NCBI GenBank assembly: GCA_949128115.1
Contig: OX421964.1
Coordinates: 49,020,601-49,084,600 of the forward strand
Direction: 5' to 3'
Origin: Anaspis maculata
Lineage: Eukaryota > Arthropoda > Insecta > Coleoptera > Scraptiidae
DNA length: 64,000 nt
The position numbers and the translations under genes were made by a program. Positions 1-11,184 of the stretch are shown here, in pieces (position 1 is the first letter of the stretch; each line of letters begins with the position of its first letter). Under the pieces are notes generated by a model. It did no database searches, was not told where the DNA came from, and worked only from the letters and a program-made list of their open reading frames with translations.

Positions 1-404
1 ATTATCATCTAAATACTTATTTATGTACTTTGACCATGGATCTGTACTTGAACTGGACCGCTAATCGCCATACCAGGCCAAACAATAAATTTACCTAATA
101 TGGGCGCTACCATGGTGGATAACAGCAGTTCTCGAAAGCCTCCGAAAACTTGGAACTTGCATTTGAATTTGGTATTTATAGATATGTATTGACACTCGTC
201 CTTAAATTGAAGTGTGCGGTATCAATAATGTGTATTGTAAGAAGGTTTGAGAGCCACTGATTAGCAGGTGTCTTATCACCGCTGCTATCTTATTTGAGTA
301 ACAAGACAGTTCAAGAGCTATTCAAAAGCTAACTATATAACGTCTGATTCAAGCCCTTAAGTTTAATAATCTATTATTGAGTTGAACAAAATATTTGTAC
401 ATAC
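1..404. other. Caper intron 4, partial
   Basis: Follows the donor GTATGT at 404-399 on the minus strand. The short open frames here are low-complexity readings of the neighbouring exon or of noncoding sequence. The next conserved segment (rest of RRM2) is not present on either strand, so the following exon lies outside the window. Confidence 0.6.
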
Positions 405-3400
405 CGCAATGAAACCGTATCCTTTAGATCGTCCGGTTTCGGGATCCATAATGAGCTGTATGTTGTCAATTTTCCCAAAAGGTTCGAAAATGCCACGTAG
501 CATATCTTCAGTTATATTAAAATGCAACGATCCAACGTACAACCGCATAGGTCCTGTCATACCCTTGGGCATCAAGTTGGGCATTGTATTTCCCATCCTG
601 TTCTTTTCAGCCTGCGTGTGTTGTACAATGATTGGAATTCCCAAAAGTTTTTGTCCTGATAAACCCAACGCCTGAAAAGACAAGACAGTTACCATCTATT
701 TCGCATAAATTCAACCAGAGTTGAAACTAGAGTTTATGAAATATTTTAACAAACTGAAACATTTTCAAAGGAATACTTACGAGTGCCACGCTTTCGGGAT
801 CCTTGAACTCGATATAGGCGATACCTTTAAATCTCCTTGTTTTGTTGCAGACGATCAATCGCACATCGCGGACTTTGCCGACAGAACTGAAGAATTCTTC
901 CAGGTCCCTGCCGCGGATTCGTTGCGAGAGCTGCATAACAAAGACAGTTCTGGCGTCCCGTTCCTCAGGACTGAGTTCTTCAGGCGGCGAAGACGATCTC
1001 AGACCCAGAGGAGAGCGACCACGCCTGGGAAACTGGGGTTTTCCCGTAGGCGGCGGTGACATGGATCGCTTCCGTACGACAGGTGGGCTGGGGCGGCGTT
1101 CTTTCGGGCGACCGCGATCTTTCCTGTCCCTGGATCGACTGCGTTTGACATCCCGGGAGCGTGACCGTCTGTCTCTCGACTTGGACCGTTTGTCTTTGGA
1201 TCGCGAACGTCTTTTTTCCTTCGTGCGTATCCCGTCGCGGCTCCTGCTCCTCCTGCGTTCCTTGTCCCCGCCGCGATGGTTTCTGTCCTTGGAGCGGCTA
1301 CGACTCCGCCGGCTTCTGCTGGTACTGCGGCGCCGTTTGCTGCAAAACGCACCGAAATATTTAGAGATTACGAGAAAATGTTTCATTCTGAAATCGTATC
1401 AGATAACTGATTCCAAATCTGTCTATTCAATTTCAATATAGGACTTGAATTGTGGACACCGTGGACTCCAAGCCACGAGTGACTAGTAAGAACTAAATTA
1501 CATCCAGCGTAACCGTGATTCGAGTGACCATGGCAAACTTTCAAGTTTAGCATTGTAGGGCTTGTCGCCTTCTTACCTGGTGTGAAACTGGCTTGACCAG
1601 AAGTTAAGGTGATTGGATTTTTTGTTTTGAAATCTTTGAGAAATTGATCGTATCATGCGTGAAAATACGACTCGGGGACTGCAGAACTCTTTCCGACGTT
1701 TAGGCACCCAAACCGCTCGTGCCTTTTTCGAATTCCACACAGCATTCGGGATTCGTCTTGACGGCCAGGCAAGTCAGGCAACCCTTCTCTTTTGATGAAA
1801 GATCTAAGCGTCCACACTAGCTCCAAGACAGGTGTTCACACTGACCCCAGCAGTACATTTTACATCTATATCGCAGTTTTTTTTTTATTTCAGTATTAAG
1901 TGAACGTTCAGCTATATGTCAAATATATGAATATCACTGATTCAAAAGACACAATTACCATTTAAAAGCGATAACTCAACTTCAAAATACAGCAAAAATG
2001 GCACTTGGCCAAACACAACCCTCAGATTACGTTAATCGTAAAAACATTATTGGTACTGATATGAAACCATGGATGTATGAAACTCATCAGTGGTGGAACC
2101 ACGAACACATCTCGACAATTTCCCCTTTCCCCTCTGCACCTTTCACTCTTTTGCTTGTTTGAGCTTTAGGGTGAAGGGTGCAGAAGGGAAAAGGGAAAGT
2201 CGAGATCGACAACTGTCGAGTGTTCGTGGTTCCACCACAGGTCTAAAAATCTTGGCAAAATGTATGAAAGTTCACGTAAAAACCTAATTAGTCATGCAGT
2301 GGCACGTTATAGCTCGTTCACAATAGGGAGTTAAGTTGCGATCTCATGGCACGTACGACGTAACGCAACGTAGAACGTGAAAATTTCCCTGTAACTAATA
2401 ATAGGGTGATTGCATGTAGAACTAGGAGGATGTAGAGGGAGTTTATGGCAAAATGTCAATAGTGTCATTGTCATCTGTCAAGTTTCATCCATGTCGGAGC
2501 AACGTCAACCGGACTAACCTCATTAAATACTGTAATTTTTACGTGTTTTGTTCACATAGTATTTTGTTCGGCGTTTACGAGATCGAGATTTCTAATCATT
2601 CTAACAATGCCTTACACCATTACACCTGTTATGTACCCCAATGCAATGCCGTAACAAACGTCAAACAAAACTCGATCCTTGTGCTGCCTACCGGTGATCA
2701 GATGAACGAATTTCACACAATCACCCTATTGCGAACAACAAATTCCTCTATTTCTGGTTCACAATACACGTTTTCAAAAAAGCAGTTGTCTCTTTCTTGC
2801 AATGACGTCACGATTACGATGCGCAGTAGCTCTACGGTCATTTGGGCACTTACGTCAATCAGTAATGTCAGTTGTCAGTTATATGTCAGTCGTTTGGTTA
2901 GGTTTGTTTGGTATCCTGCAATGTTCGGTCTTCTAGCTATGTTCCTTGCGGAGAGCCCCATCGAGAAAAGCCTGCATGAGTCTTCTGCCTGGTCATCGTT
3001 TGTGACCCTTCTTGTGATGTGAACCTCTTGCCTTCATAGGCAAAACGGAATAGGTTCAGGAGTCTTTCACCGCCACTGGCGTCACTTGGTCTACGCTGGT
3101 AGACGCGGCACTAGCTGTATGCGGCAGGACCGCGTTTCACAATAGAAGAAATTGAAAAAGTCCATCCTCTCCGAGTGGTGTTGAGGTTATTAATTTTTAT
3201 TTGTTTTTTCGAATTACAATTATTGATAAACCGGCCAAATTTTCAACGCTCTCTTTTCTCTGTTGTGATCACCAGTAAGCGCTTTGGCCGATAGCTTGGA
3301 ATATGAAAAATGACATGGGCATATGGCATGTGTCAGAGGAAGTCACGCTTGACAATGGTAAAGCTACACTGGGTGCTTTCTACCTAGACGGTACAAATAC

Positions 3401-6400
3401 CACCAGACGGCACATGTTCCATAGTGTGGCACAAAATTTTAGGTCATCCAATGAACGGCGCAGAACCGAGTAGGAACACGTAGATGGAAAGCACCGTTTG
3501 GAACCCGCACATGCGTAAATGGCAGGTGTACCGAACTTGGGGCTAGGTGGAAAGCACGCACTAATTTGCAAATGCAAACGTGACACATGACAGTTATGCA
3601 CATAACCTGTAATTTCACAACACGACAGGGACAGGGTCCGACAGCCGATTTGAGCTGTCAATTTTCAAAGTTGCCGCCATGAATGACAGAAGTTCCCATA
3701 TGACCGCGCAGGATTTTCTGCTTCACTCCATTGATAACGTGTATTATGTTAACAGAATAACATGCCTATTCTGTATCTCATAACGAGCTCGTTATGTGCA
3801 TGCTATCTTTGTCTGTATCTATGAATCTCCGATAACTCTCTCTGTGTCTTACTGCTTCAACGAGTCGTTACGAGGATACAGGATAGCTCTCTGAGTCTCA
3901 AAAGTGCGCATGCGATTTCACCACTGATGCCAACCAAACTGGAAAAATGTTTCCAAATCACAAATGTCAAATCCATGTGTTATAAGAATTTGGTTGAATG
4001 TTAGATACCATTTTGGTATTCAAAGGAAATGTTTTATGGGAATCAAGTTCAATGATCATTTGTGCAAGTATAAGAACAACTAAAATGGCAACAGCGCTCG
4101 AAACAACAAGAGATCGGCGCCAACTGTCACTTGTGATAATGATGATGACACTTCTCATTTCTACCTTACCTCCATTTTATGTTGCTCATGTTCTGACGAA
4201 AGAACACAACTTGTTGATAATGGTTGTATCGAGAAGGAAGCTCAAAGAAGCTACGAAGAGATGCGTTTACGGTGTGTGTAAAAGTGACAACCAGGAACCA
4301 GTAGCTGGTCAGGGGACAAGACAGGGCATGCAGCGTTGCCATTCAACTGACAGGTGTACGCAAGGGGTGCGTTCTTTTACGCAGAAACTGCTGCAACCGG
4401 TACTTCTGTCACCTGCGCGCAGCGCACCGCTTTTTCGAGAACGATCGACTGCTTGCAGCCAGCCACAGCCGACCGCTCTTCTCTGAGCTGACCCGCTGTC
4501 AACGTCAAGCAGAGAACAGCTGTTATTCTACGAACCGCGTAGCATTTTCCAATCATGGAAAACCTGAAAAATCAAACTATAGCCAACCAATTCATGTCTT
4601 ATGTTGGTTTCAGGGTCGAATATATTTAGTTGTGGCATTTTTATACCTACTTTCACAAAACGACTTGACAGTGACACGAGCGTTTTAGATTTAGGTTATG
4701 TTGTAGCAAACCGAGCCTTATATGCTTGGTTTCCCCTACTCGGGATTTCTTTTAAATAACTGCTGAAGCTTGATTTTTTTATTGTAGCCTAACTGTTATT
4801 TTTCTATAGTTAATTTGAAGTATAAGAGAGAGAGAATAATTTATGGCTCAAAAATTTGCCTGATTTCAAATATTCATAAGGACTGGAAAATTATGAATCA
4901 TGTTGGGAAATAAGCTAGAAAAATGTCACGTACCCATTTGAATCATTTAGAGATGGTCCCAAATTCATCGGTCCGTCAAGTAAACAGCCTAAGGGCTGAA
5001 TTTCAAGTCCGACTTGCAACCCGTGTAGCGGCGCAAGTAGTCACGTGATCCCTTTCAGCCAATGGCCAGAGCATATTGATGGCTTGCGCCGGTGAGGCAG
5101 CTTATCGCGGGTTGCAAATCGGACTTGAAATTTAGCCCCAAGTGGCCAGGCATCGCTTACACACTTCCTTGGGAACGGCTTTCCTCCTGAAAAGGTCCGT
5201 CCTGATTGGTCCATTTGACCACGGGATTGTGAGATTAGACGAAGCTATAAGTAGGAGCTGAACAGAAGATAAGGAAGCTCCCGCAAGCTTGACTGGCGAC
5301 CCGCGACTCGACGCGGTCATTTCATTAATAGTCCATTTACAGTTAATTAACTAAGAGTCACTTAATTTTGGTACCTCGGATAGTGCCCGGCCGGGACGCC
5401 GCTTTGGCGTCCCAACGGCCGCAAAATTCCCGAATTTTGAGTGGCCATATTCCATAGAAATCATTGTTAGAAAACGCGCTTGAGTAATCAATTAAACTCC
5501 GGCAGTAGTACAAGGAAAACCGGACGCGCTTAAAGTGCTTAGTGAATCATCATAATCTCGACCGCTGCGCGTGCTAATGTTTTATAATAATTAAATTCAC
5601 TAAGATGCGCTAATACGCGATGTTCCTCGTCAACGCAGAAACCAATCGTCCTAAACATATTACCCCCGTGTTTCTCGCGAGTGTTACACTGTTGGTACCC
5701 AGGGTGGAACGTAAATATAAAGTTCTTTATTGTGAAATGTCAACGAACAAGGTTTTCGGATCGAATGGCCTGCGTCACAGCCTCCCTTTATTGAAGTTTT
5801 TAATGAACATACGGTACTTATTAATTTTGCTTATTTGAATATATAATGTTTGTTTTGAAAATATCTTCTTTACCTGACCACCCTTCACACGGAGCCAGGT
5901 AAAAAGCTGGAGGTTTCTACTCGATTCAAATGCCTCGTCTGCCGGACTCACCTAAACGCCTTCCCTGAACAGTTGAAGCCATAAATAGATAAGCTAAAAT
6001 GCACGCTACTCCAACCTAAGTTGAAATTCTAGATGCGCCCAGATGGTATGTTCCCCTCCCCCTATGGATCTGCCTCTCCATATAAAATAACTGAGTCAGT
6101 GGTGGCAGTTCACGTTACTACCCTTAGGATTAAGCACCCCCTATTCCGAACGACCATACAGGGTCATTGACCTGCTATAGTTCCCCCAAGCAGTACATAA
6201 GTTACAGGAATTTGCGATACTTATTATCATTTATACCTATTGTGTGTTTAAATTGGTTAGTTAAACTGCTCACAAATTGAAGTGGATATTTTTAAAAAAA
6301 GGTTTTTTTAAAATCGCCACAAAATTCTTGAAAATCACTCGATTGTGAAACCGCTTGCACTGTTTTGAAGAAAAATGTCAATATTTTCAAGAACTGCTGA

Positions 6401-9400
6401 AGTCCTCCACAAAAATCACATGGATATGTCTAATACAGGGTGATGAAAAAAGTCGTTCAGTTTTGTTCTTTTTTACTCTTGTGCAGGAGATTGTTCATCC
6501 ACCCTGTACACCTATATTTTCTTGGATCTTATAGTCTGCAGCTTATGTAACTCGTCAGTTTTTAGTTTTTCGCTTTCCGTTGCGTACTTACCGAAATATA
6601 GCCTTTTCACTTTCCAAAGTCGTTTTATCGATGAATCTACTAAATCCGGGCGCTACTGGATTTTTTTTTGTACTAAGCAATGCCACTTGTACTTTTAGAA
6701 CGATTTTTTGCGCAGATTTCAAAATTAACGAAGATATGGCGTCTCAACCATCTGATGTATACAGGGTGTCGCAAAAAAAATCATTTATAAGATTCATTTT
6801 ATTTCGAAATAATCAGTAGCAAAATGCCGTTGCAAAGATCAACTCCAGGTAAGTTCGATATCGTGACTAATATCTTGCGGAATGGTACAAGGCAAAGAGA
6901 AATTGTCAATTTGGTGAACGTATCACAAAGTGTCATCGGTGGGCAAAGAGACGACTTCTTGCCACTGGCAGTGCCCGAATCACACATGGAGAAGGTCGCC
7001 CGAGAATAACTCCAGTAATGGACGATCTCTTCTTGTTAGACATAAAATTGTAAAATTGAAAAGTGAAATTTTCTACAACCTGTAATAAGGTGTCAGAAAT
7101 AAATTTCTTCGTTCATGCGACACCCTGTATATTTTTATGTAGTCTTCCATTCGAAATCCGCTCAAAAAATCGTTTTAAAAGTACCAAGTGGCATTGTTTT
7201 GTAAGTACCAAAAAATCCAGTAGCCCCCGGATTTATTCATTGACAAAATGACTTTGGAAAGTAAAAAGGCTATATTTCGGTAAGTACGCAGCGGAAAGCG
7301 GAAAAATAAAAACTAACAAGTTATATAAGCTACAGACTATATGATCCTAACAAGTATAGGTGTACAGGGTGGATAAACAATCTCCTGCATGAGATTAAAA
7401 AAGAACAAAACTGAACGACTTTTTTCATCACCCTGTATTAGACATATCCATGGGATTTTTGTGGAGGACTTCAGTATTTCTTGAAAATATTGACATTTTT
7501 CTTCAAAACAGTCTAACGGTTTCACAATCGTATGATTTTCAAGAATTTTCTGGCGATTTTAGAAAAACCTTTTTTTAAAAATATCCACTTCAATTTGTGA
7601 GCAGTTTATTTTGAACATCAACCGCCCCATTGTTACAATTGGTAACTAATTCAATACTTAGTAGTACAAAATACTTCGACAACCCCTACCCCCATGGTTA
7701 CAACCATTTGAAACTCGTTGCTCTAGATGCCAACATTACTGGCCAATATAACATTACGTTAACATTAATATCATTGTGAATGACCAATTAATCAAATGGT
7801 TTTGAAAGGAACAAATAGCTTTGTCCACTTTGTTCCCCGGTCTCACCTACTAAGAAAACGAGAAAAAATGTTCAATTATTTTTTTGGTAAAACGGCTGAA
7901 AATTAAAGCCATAATAGAGCATTTGCAAATATTTGGAAATAATAATTTACAAAAAATACTAACCTCAAATATCTTCAGCATTATAATGTATCCAAAAATG
8001 TCTTGGAAAAAAAAAGTTGAAGATGATACTGCACACCGAATTTCAAGTTGATCGAATCAACGTTTCGGCTCTTATCATCGCAGATTACAGACACACAGAC
8101 AGACATCACTCCGAAAATGGTCGAAGTTGTCTTAGGGGACCCCATTCGTCTTCATCTCAAATTTTTTTAGCGCGTTCACAATCTTTCTCGTCCTCATTGG
8201 GTGGTGGGTCAGGAAAGTAATATGGATACATTATTTTTTTAAATACTATCGATTAAGCCAATAAAGGAAAGAGGAAAGGCCAAATGGGTAAAACTTGGTT
8301 CTATTACTGAGGAGTGAGGAGACAACTGATAGAGTGAGCATAATTGTAACTGACAACTGTTGCAAGAAGAAGAATTAAATTTATGGCAACTAAACAAAGT
8401 TTTACTAAACGAAACTTTAATCATCCTCACTGAAATACTGAGCCTAATTCAGATTTGGAAACAAAATCTCTCAGGTCATTTGAATCACAATTACGCTGGA
8501 AGCTGGAAGGCCTATTGACCAAAGAAAGGCAAATGGCAGAAAATGATTTTGGAACCATCTTGAATAAATTTGACTGGATTGAACTGTAATAGCCTAAAAG
8601 ATGTAAAAAAATGTAACTGGAAGACCGTTGCACTTTCTTGGGCCCTTACCACAACAAGGCTATTTATTACATGCTATTACAATTCAATCAAAATCGATTA
8701 TTTAGATGGATTCCAAGGTCCCTTTTTGCCGTCTGCTTTTTTTGTGCAGTAGTTGTGAAGTACAAAAAAAATACTTACTCAGAAGAGCGATGCCTTTTGG
8801 AATCTCCATTTTCTCTGACTTTGCCATTGACCTCGTCCTACGAACAGCACAAAGTGAAGAGGACCGCGCAGGTGGGTGAAAACAGATAGCATTAATTATT
8901 TGTATACTGATAATGACAACTTACCAAGTTGTACAGAAAAAATACATGTTTACAATCAAATACGTATTGTTCTCTACAGGAACCACCTTCCTACCTTTAC
9001 GAGCAATCTTAGTGGAGGGGCTACCAAAATGGAACCGTCTCGCAAAAACAGGAAAATCGATCGCCGCAGGAATTTACTCTTATGAAAACCTATTTTAGAA
9101 ATCTATAATTTTAGGAATTCGATGGGCCGGGCGTTTGTGGCCGTTTTGCGCTGATTTGCTGAAACTGAACAGTCGTCTAGCCGGAACTAGACTTACCGTC
9201 GTGCAGACTTAACAAAGGAACGTGGTGGAAAAACTTGATCCAGATCAATACTTCTGAAAAAACACACCGAATAAGACCATATCCTTCAAATTTTTTAGAT
9301 GTGACTGAACATGCAATATGCAACTTATTGCATTGTTTTGTCAATTATATCGGTCCATATGTTTGGTTCTGACTCGTTCTTCAGTTTCAGCAGTGACAAC

Positions 9401-10154
9401 AGTGAGTGTTTACAATGTGTTTTAGGAAATTTCGAAAGTGAAGAGAGCCAAAGCCCAACAATAATGCCTTTTGAAGAGTTGTAAAATTTAGTTTGAAAAA
9501 ACATGTAGGTAAGTACTTCTTTCTTTTACATAATCCATCAAGTCCACCTTTGTCTCATGCTAAAATGAGCCGTTTACCAATCGGGCGATTGGTAGAGTTG
9601 TCAGGGTGTTGATTGCGGGGAGTCCATACAGCAGCCCTATGGCGAGAAATTACCGATCAGCAATACGAAATTATACAATACTATAGGTACAATAAAGCAA
9701 AAACGCGAAAAGTTAATGTTACTTGAGAATTTGAAAAGAAAAACGGTTTTTCCTACCTAACGTTGATAAGGTAAGGATAATAACAATATTAGGAATACAA
9801 AAGTAAAAATATACTTAAGGCTAGGTGGTTCAGTACCTGAATCGCTTACGTGAAGGCGGCGTTAGCCCGAAATATACCTCATACGTCTAAAATATAAAAT
9901 TAGGAAGTGATGTAAGAGCAATAACATTCAATAGTTTTTGTGAGGGGGCAGCGTGAAATGGGACTCTCGAGAGCTGTCAAAAATTATACAGAAAAGTCGC
10001 GACAGAAAAGACTGCTCGGGCCATTTCATGTTGCCCTCTTTATAAAGACATGGAAAATGTTGCAATGTTCGACAACAGTCAAAAAGCACGAATGACTTAC
10101 ATCTTTCCTGTATGGCGCTTCCAGCATCGCTTCAACATCGAAATCTTCAGCCAT
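405..10154 (-). CDS. Caper: RBM39/CAPER-like splicing coactivator, 5' four coding exons (3' part off window)
   Basis: Seen: coding exons at 10154-10101, 8837-8779, 1339-781 and 671-405, joined in phase (54 nt; 59 nt; 559 nt; 267 nt) with donors GTAAGT, GTAAGT, GTAAGT, GTATGT and acceptors TAG, CAG, CAG. They give 313 residues. The N-terminus MAEDFDVEAMLEAPYRK matches the RBM39 start. Residues ~39-140 are an RS domain. RRM1 spans ~169-240 with RNP2 VFVMQL and RNP1 KGIAYIEF. RRM2 starts at ~268 (RNP2 LYVGSL) and is cut at KGYGFIA by the intron that begins at 404. Known for the family: nuclear pre-mRNA splicing factor and transcriptional coactivator with a C-terminal U2AF-homology domain, not in this window. 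Inferred: the remaining exons lie left of position 1. Oddities are the 59-nt second exon and introns of 1.26 and 7.4 kb, the larger full of transposons. The start ATG (10154-10152) is the only one in frame with the conserved N-terminus. Confidence 0.93.
2090..2238. mobile_element. 149-bp hairpin MITE
   Basis: The ends GTGGTGGAACCACGAACA and its reverse complement form near-perfect arms, and the whole unit folds into a hairpin with a T-rich centre. No coding capacity. Lies in the large Caper intron. The target duplication is not clear. Confidence 0.6.
2400..2730. mobile_element. MITE with AATAGGGTGATTG ends, copy 1
   Basis: Short terminal inverted repeats AATAGGGTGATTG and CAATCACCCTATT bound 331 bp. 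The same element, sharing most of its interior, recurs at 59399-59766. No transposase remnant is visible. The 189-aa open frame through it is an accidental reading of the repeat. Confidence 0.6.
3372..3557. mobile_element. 186-bp MITE, GTGCTTTCNACCTAG ends, copy 1
   Basis: Terminal inverted repeats GTGCTTTCTACCTAG and CTAGGTGGAAAGCAC. The interior is the same as at 12014-12392 (two nested copies) and 39482-39666, so this is a family with four copies in the window. Noncoding; the ~70-90 aa frames it produces at each site are shadows of the repeat. Confidence 0.75.
4081..4486 (+). pseudogene. possible THAP-like zinc-finger fragment
   Basis: An open frame (ATG at 3998, stop at 4486) contains KRCVYGVCKSDN near 4258-4293, resembling the C-x(4)-C start of insect THAP domains. 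The rest of the frame, before and after, does not look like a conserved protein and the downstream THAP histidine and cysteine are missing. If real, it is a transposon-derived remnant inside the Caper intron. Known: THAP domains occur in P-element-type transposases. The call rests on a dozen residues and may be chance. Confidence 0.2.
4993..5139. mobile_element. 147-bp hairpin MITE
   Basis: Arms GGGCTGAATTTCAAGTCCGA and its near-complement enclose a GC-richer centre with internal short complementary stretches. Single-ended fragments resembling its tip occur near 48570-48590 and 56868-56890. No target duplication could be assigned. Confidence 0.6.
6264..7606. repeat. 1.34-kb foldback with Tc1-like core
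   Basis: Two ~480-bp arms (6264-6760 and 7129-7606) are inverted copies of each other and flank a separate TA-CAGGGTG element at 6761-7128. Each arm also holds a ~74-bp micro-element with CAGGGTGATG and CACCCTG ends (6436-6508 and its mirror at 7367-7438). No long coding frame. Lies in the large Caper intron, where transcription would make a long hairpin RNA. Confidence 0.75.
6761..7128 (+). mobile_element. Tc1/mariner-like remnant in foldback loop
   Basis: Ends CAGGGTGTCGCA and TGCGACACCCTG are flanked by TA, as Tc1/mariner superfamily insertions are. The plus-strand frame at 6824-7009 reads as a degenerate helix-turn-helix: GKFDIVTNILRNGT, then REIVNLVNVSQSVIGG, resembling the N-terminal paired-like region of Tc1 transposases. 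The catalytic DDE part is absent, so the element is non-autonomous. Confidence 0.5.
8020..8220 (+). repeat. dispersed repeat with conserved tail, copy 1
   Basis: Shares GAATTTCAAG, ATTACAGACACACAGACA and a final GGGTGGTGGGTCAGGAAAGTAA-type tail with 28895-29099. The same tail alone ends near 51135. The common endpoint suggests the 3' terminus of one repeat family. The class cannot be named; there are no terminal inverted repeats at this end. Confidence 0.5.
8779..8837 (-). CDS. Caper: Caper exon 2 (59-nt small exon)
   Basis: The acceptor is a pyrimidine-rich tract ending TAG at 8840-8838 and the donor is GTAAGT at 8778-8773. The exon enters in phase 0 after the exon 1 codon for Asp18 and leaves two bases (GA), completed by the first base of exon 3 to give Asp. 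The peptide, beginning DEVNGKVRENGDSKRHRS, is hydrophilic and basic, like the segment between the N-terminal helix and the RS domain in other RBM39 proteins. The exon was found by searching for one that repairs the phase clash between exons 1 and 3. Confidence 0.8.
8838..10100. other. Caper intron 1, no recognisable element
   Basis: Bounded by the exon 1 donor (GTAAGT at 10100-10095) and the exon 2 acceptor (8840-8838). Apart from AT-rich sequence and short open frames without protein resemblance, I see nothing here: no inverted repeats of note and no coding exon. Confidence 0.6.
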
Positions 10155-10414
10155 TTTTACTTGGAGCCTCTTTTAAGAGCCGTAGAACGTATGTATGCTA
10201 ACTATAGTTAAGTTTAAAAGACACTTGATAATTGCAAAAGGTTTGTGTGTACCTAATTTTTCAATCACAAAAAGTAATCGCCACAATCGAAGAGAACTAT
10301 TTGACAAGATGGCTGACGATTTGACGAATTTCTCGATATTCACGCGAAGGGAAAGTGGAGGGAGAGCTGGGGTCCTACAATGCTGCCAACAACATTACCA
10401 ACGTAGATCACTAA

Positions 10415-11051
10415 TAGCGTTTTCCACTGGGAGTTTTAGTGCGCACTTTTTGTACCGAGGCAGTGGAATCGTTTTCCACTGGCGAGAGTGCATCGTACCA
10501 AATTAAAAGTGTACGTTCCACTGGAAAGATGAACTTGCATTAAATGCGCATTTTTCACACGACCTCTGGGAGCTCGTGCGTCCAGTGCAGTGCAATTCAA
10601 TATGGCGTCAATTCAAAGTAAACAGAGTAAACTGCAGTTCAAATTAGCGATTGATCAATTTGTTAGAAAATTTGTAGAGTCCAGCGATTGCTCGGACTCG
10701 GACATAGAAATTATTGCACTAATGAAGAAAAACAAAAGAGTGAAAGCCAAAATTCACAACTTTATTGAATATGTTGCTCATAAATTTTCTGATTTAGTTT
10801 AATATTTTGGTTTGGTTTTATTTTTTTATTGTAAGAAAATTACTTCATCTTCCAATTTAAAGCGAATTTTCGAGTGGGAAAAGGCACTTGCGCCAAATTG
10901 TCGCAAGTGCACGCTGCATCATATTCCACTGAATTTTAACGCATCGCGCACTCCGGCGCATGAAGGTGGTTCCAATGCAAAGCTCGTGGAGTGCGTGACG
11001 TCATTGCACTTCCACGATTTGCACAAAAGTGCAAGCCAGTGGAAAACGCTA
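10415..11051 (+). mobile_element. PIF/Harbinger-like element with TAA target duplication
   Basis: Terminal inverted repeats TAGCGTTTTCCACTGG and CCAGTGGAAAACGCTA. Flanking 3-bp duplications TAA at 10412-10414 and 11052-11054 fit the TWA preference of PIF/Harbinger. At 10590-10802 a 70-aa frame encodes an acidic, serine-rich segment (ESSDCSDSDIEIIALMKK) that may be the N-terminus of a lost transposase. No catalytic residues remain. Lies 260 bp upstream of the Caper start codon. Confidence 0.65.
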
Positions 11052-11184
11052 TAATACACTAATAGCTCATTTATATCCCGTTCACTTTTTATTTTCAGTA
11101 AAATGACTTTTTGAATCTCTGCATACAGAATCAGATACAGAATGGTCCAGGTTATAGTAGCAGAATCGGTCCTGGGGTGGGACT

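Noticed and set aside
842..1441. 199-codon plus-strand frame opposite Caper
   Set aside because: It is the antisense of the RS-domain exon; arginine/serine codons read backwards give long arginine/leucine-rich frames.
3998..4486. 162-codon open frame as a host gene
   Set aside because: No conserved domain beyond a dozen THAP-like residues; hydrophobic and low-complexity parts look accidental. Kept only as a weak THAP fragment.
10309..10410. ATG start on the plus strand (MADDLTNFSIFTRRESGG) as a gene divergent from Caper
   Set aside because: Good-looking start but no donor in a usable phase before the Harbinger element and no recognisable protein.
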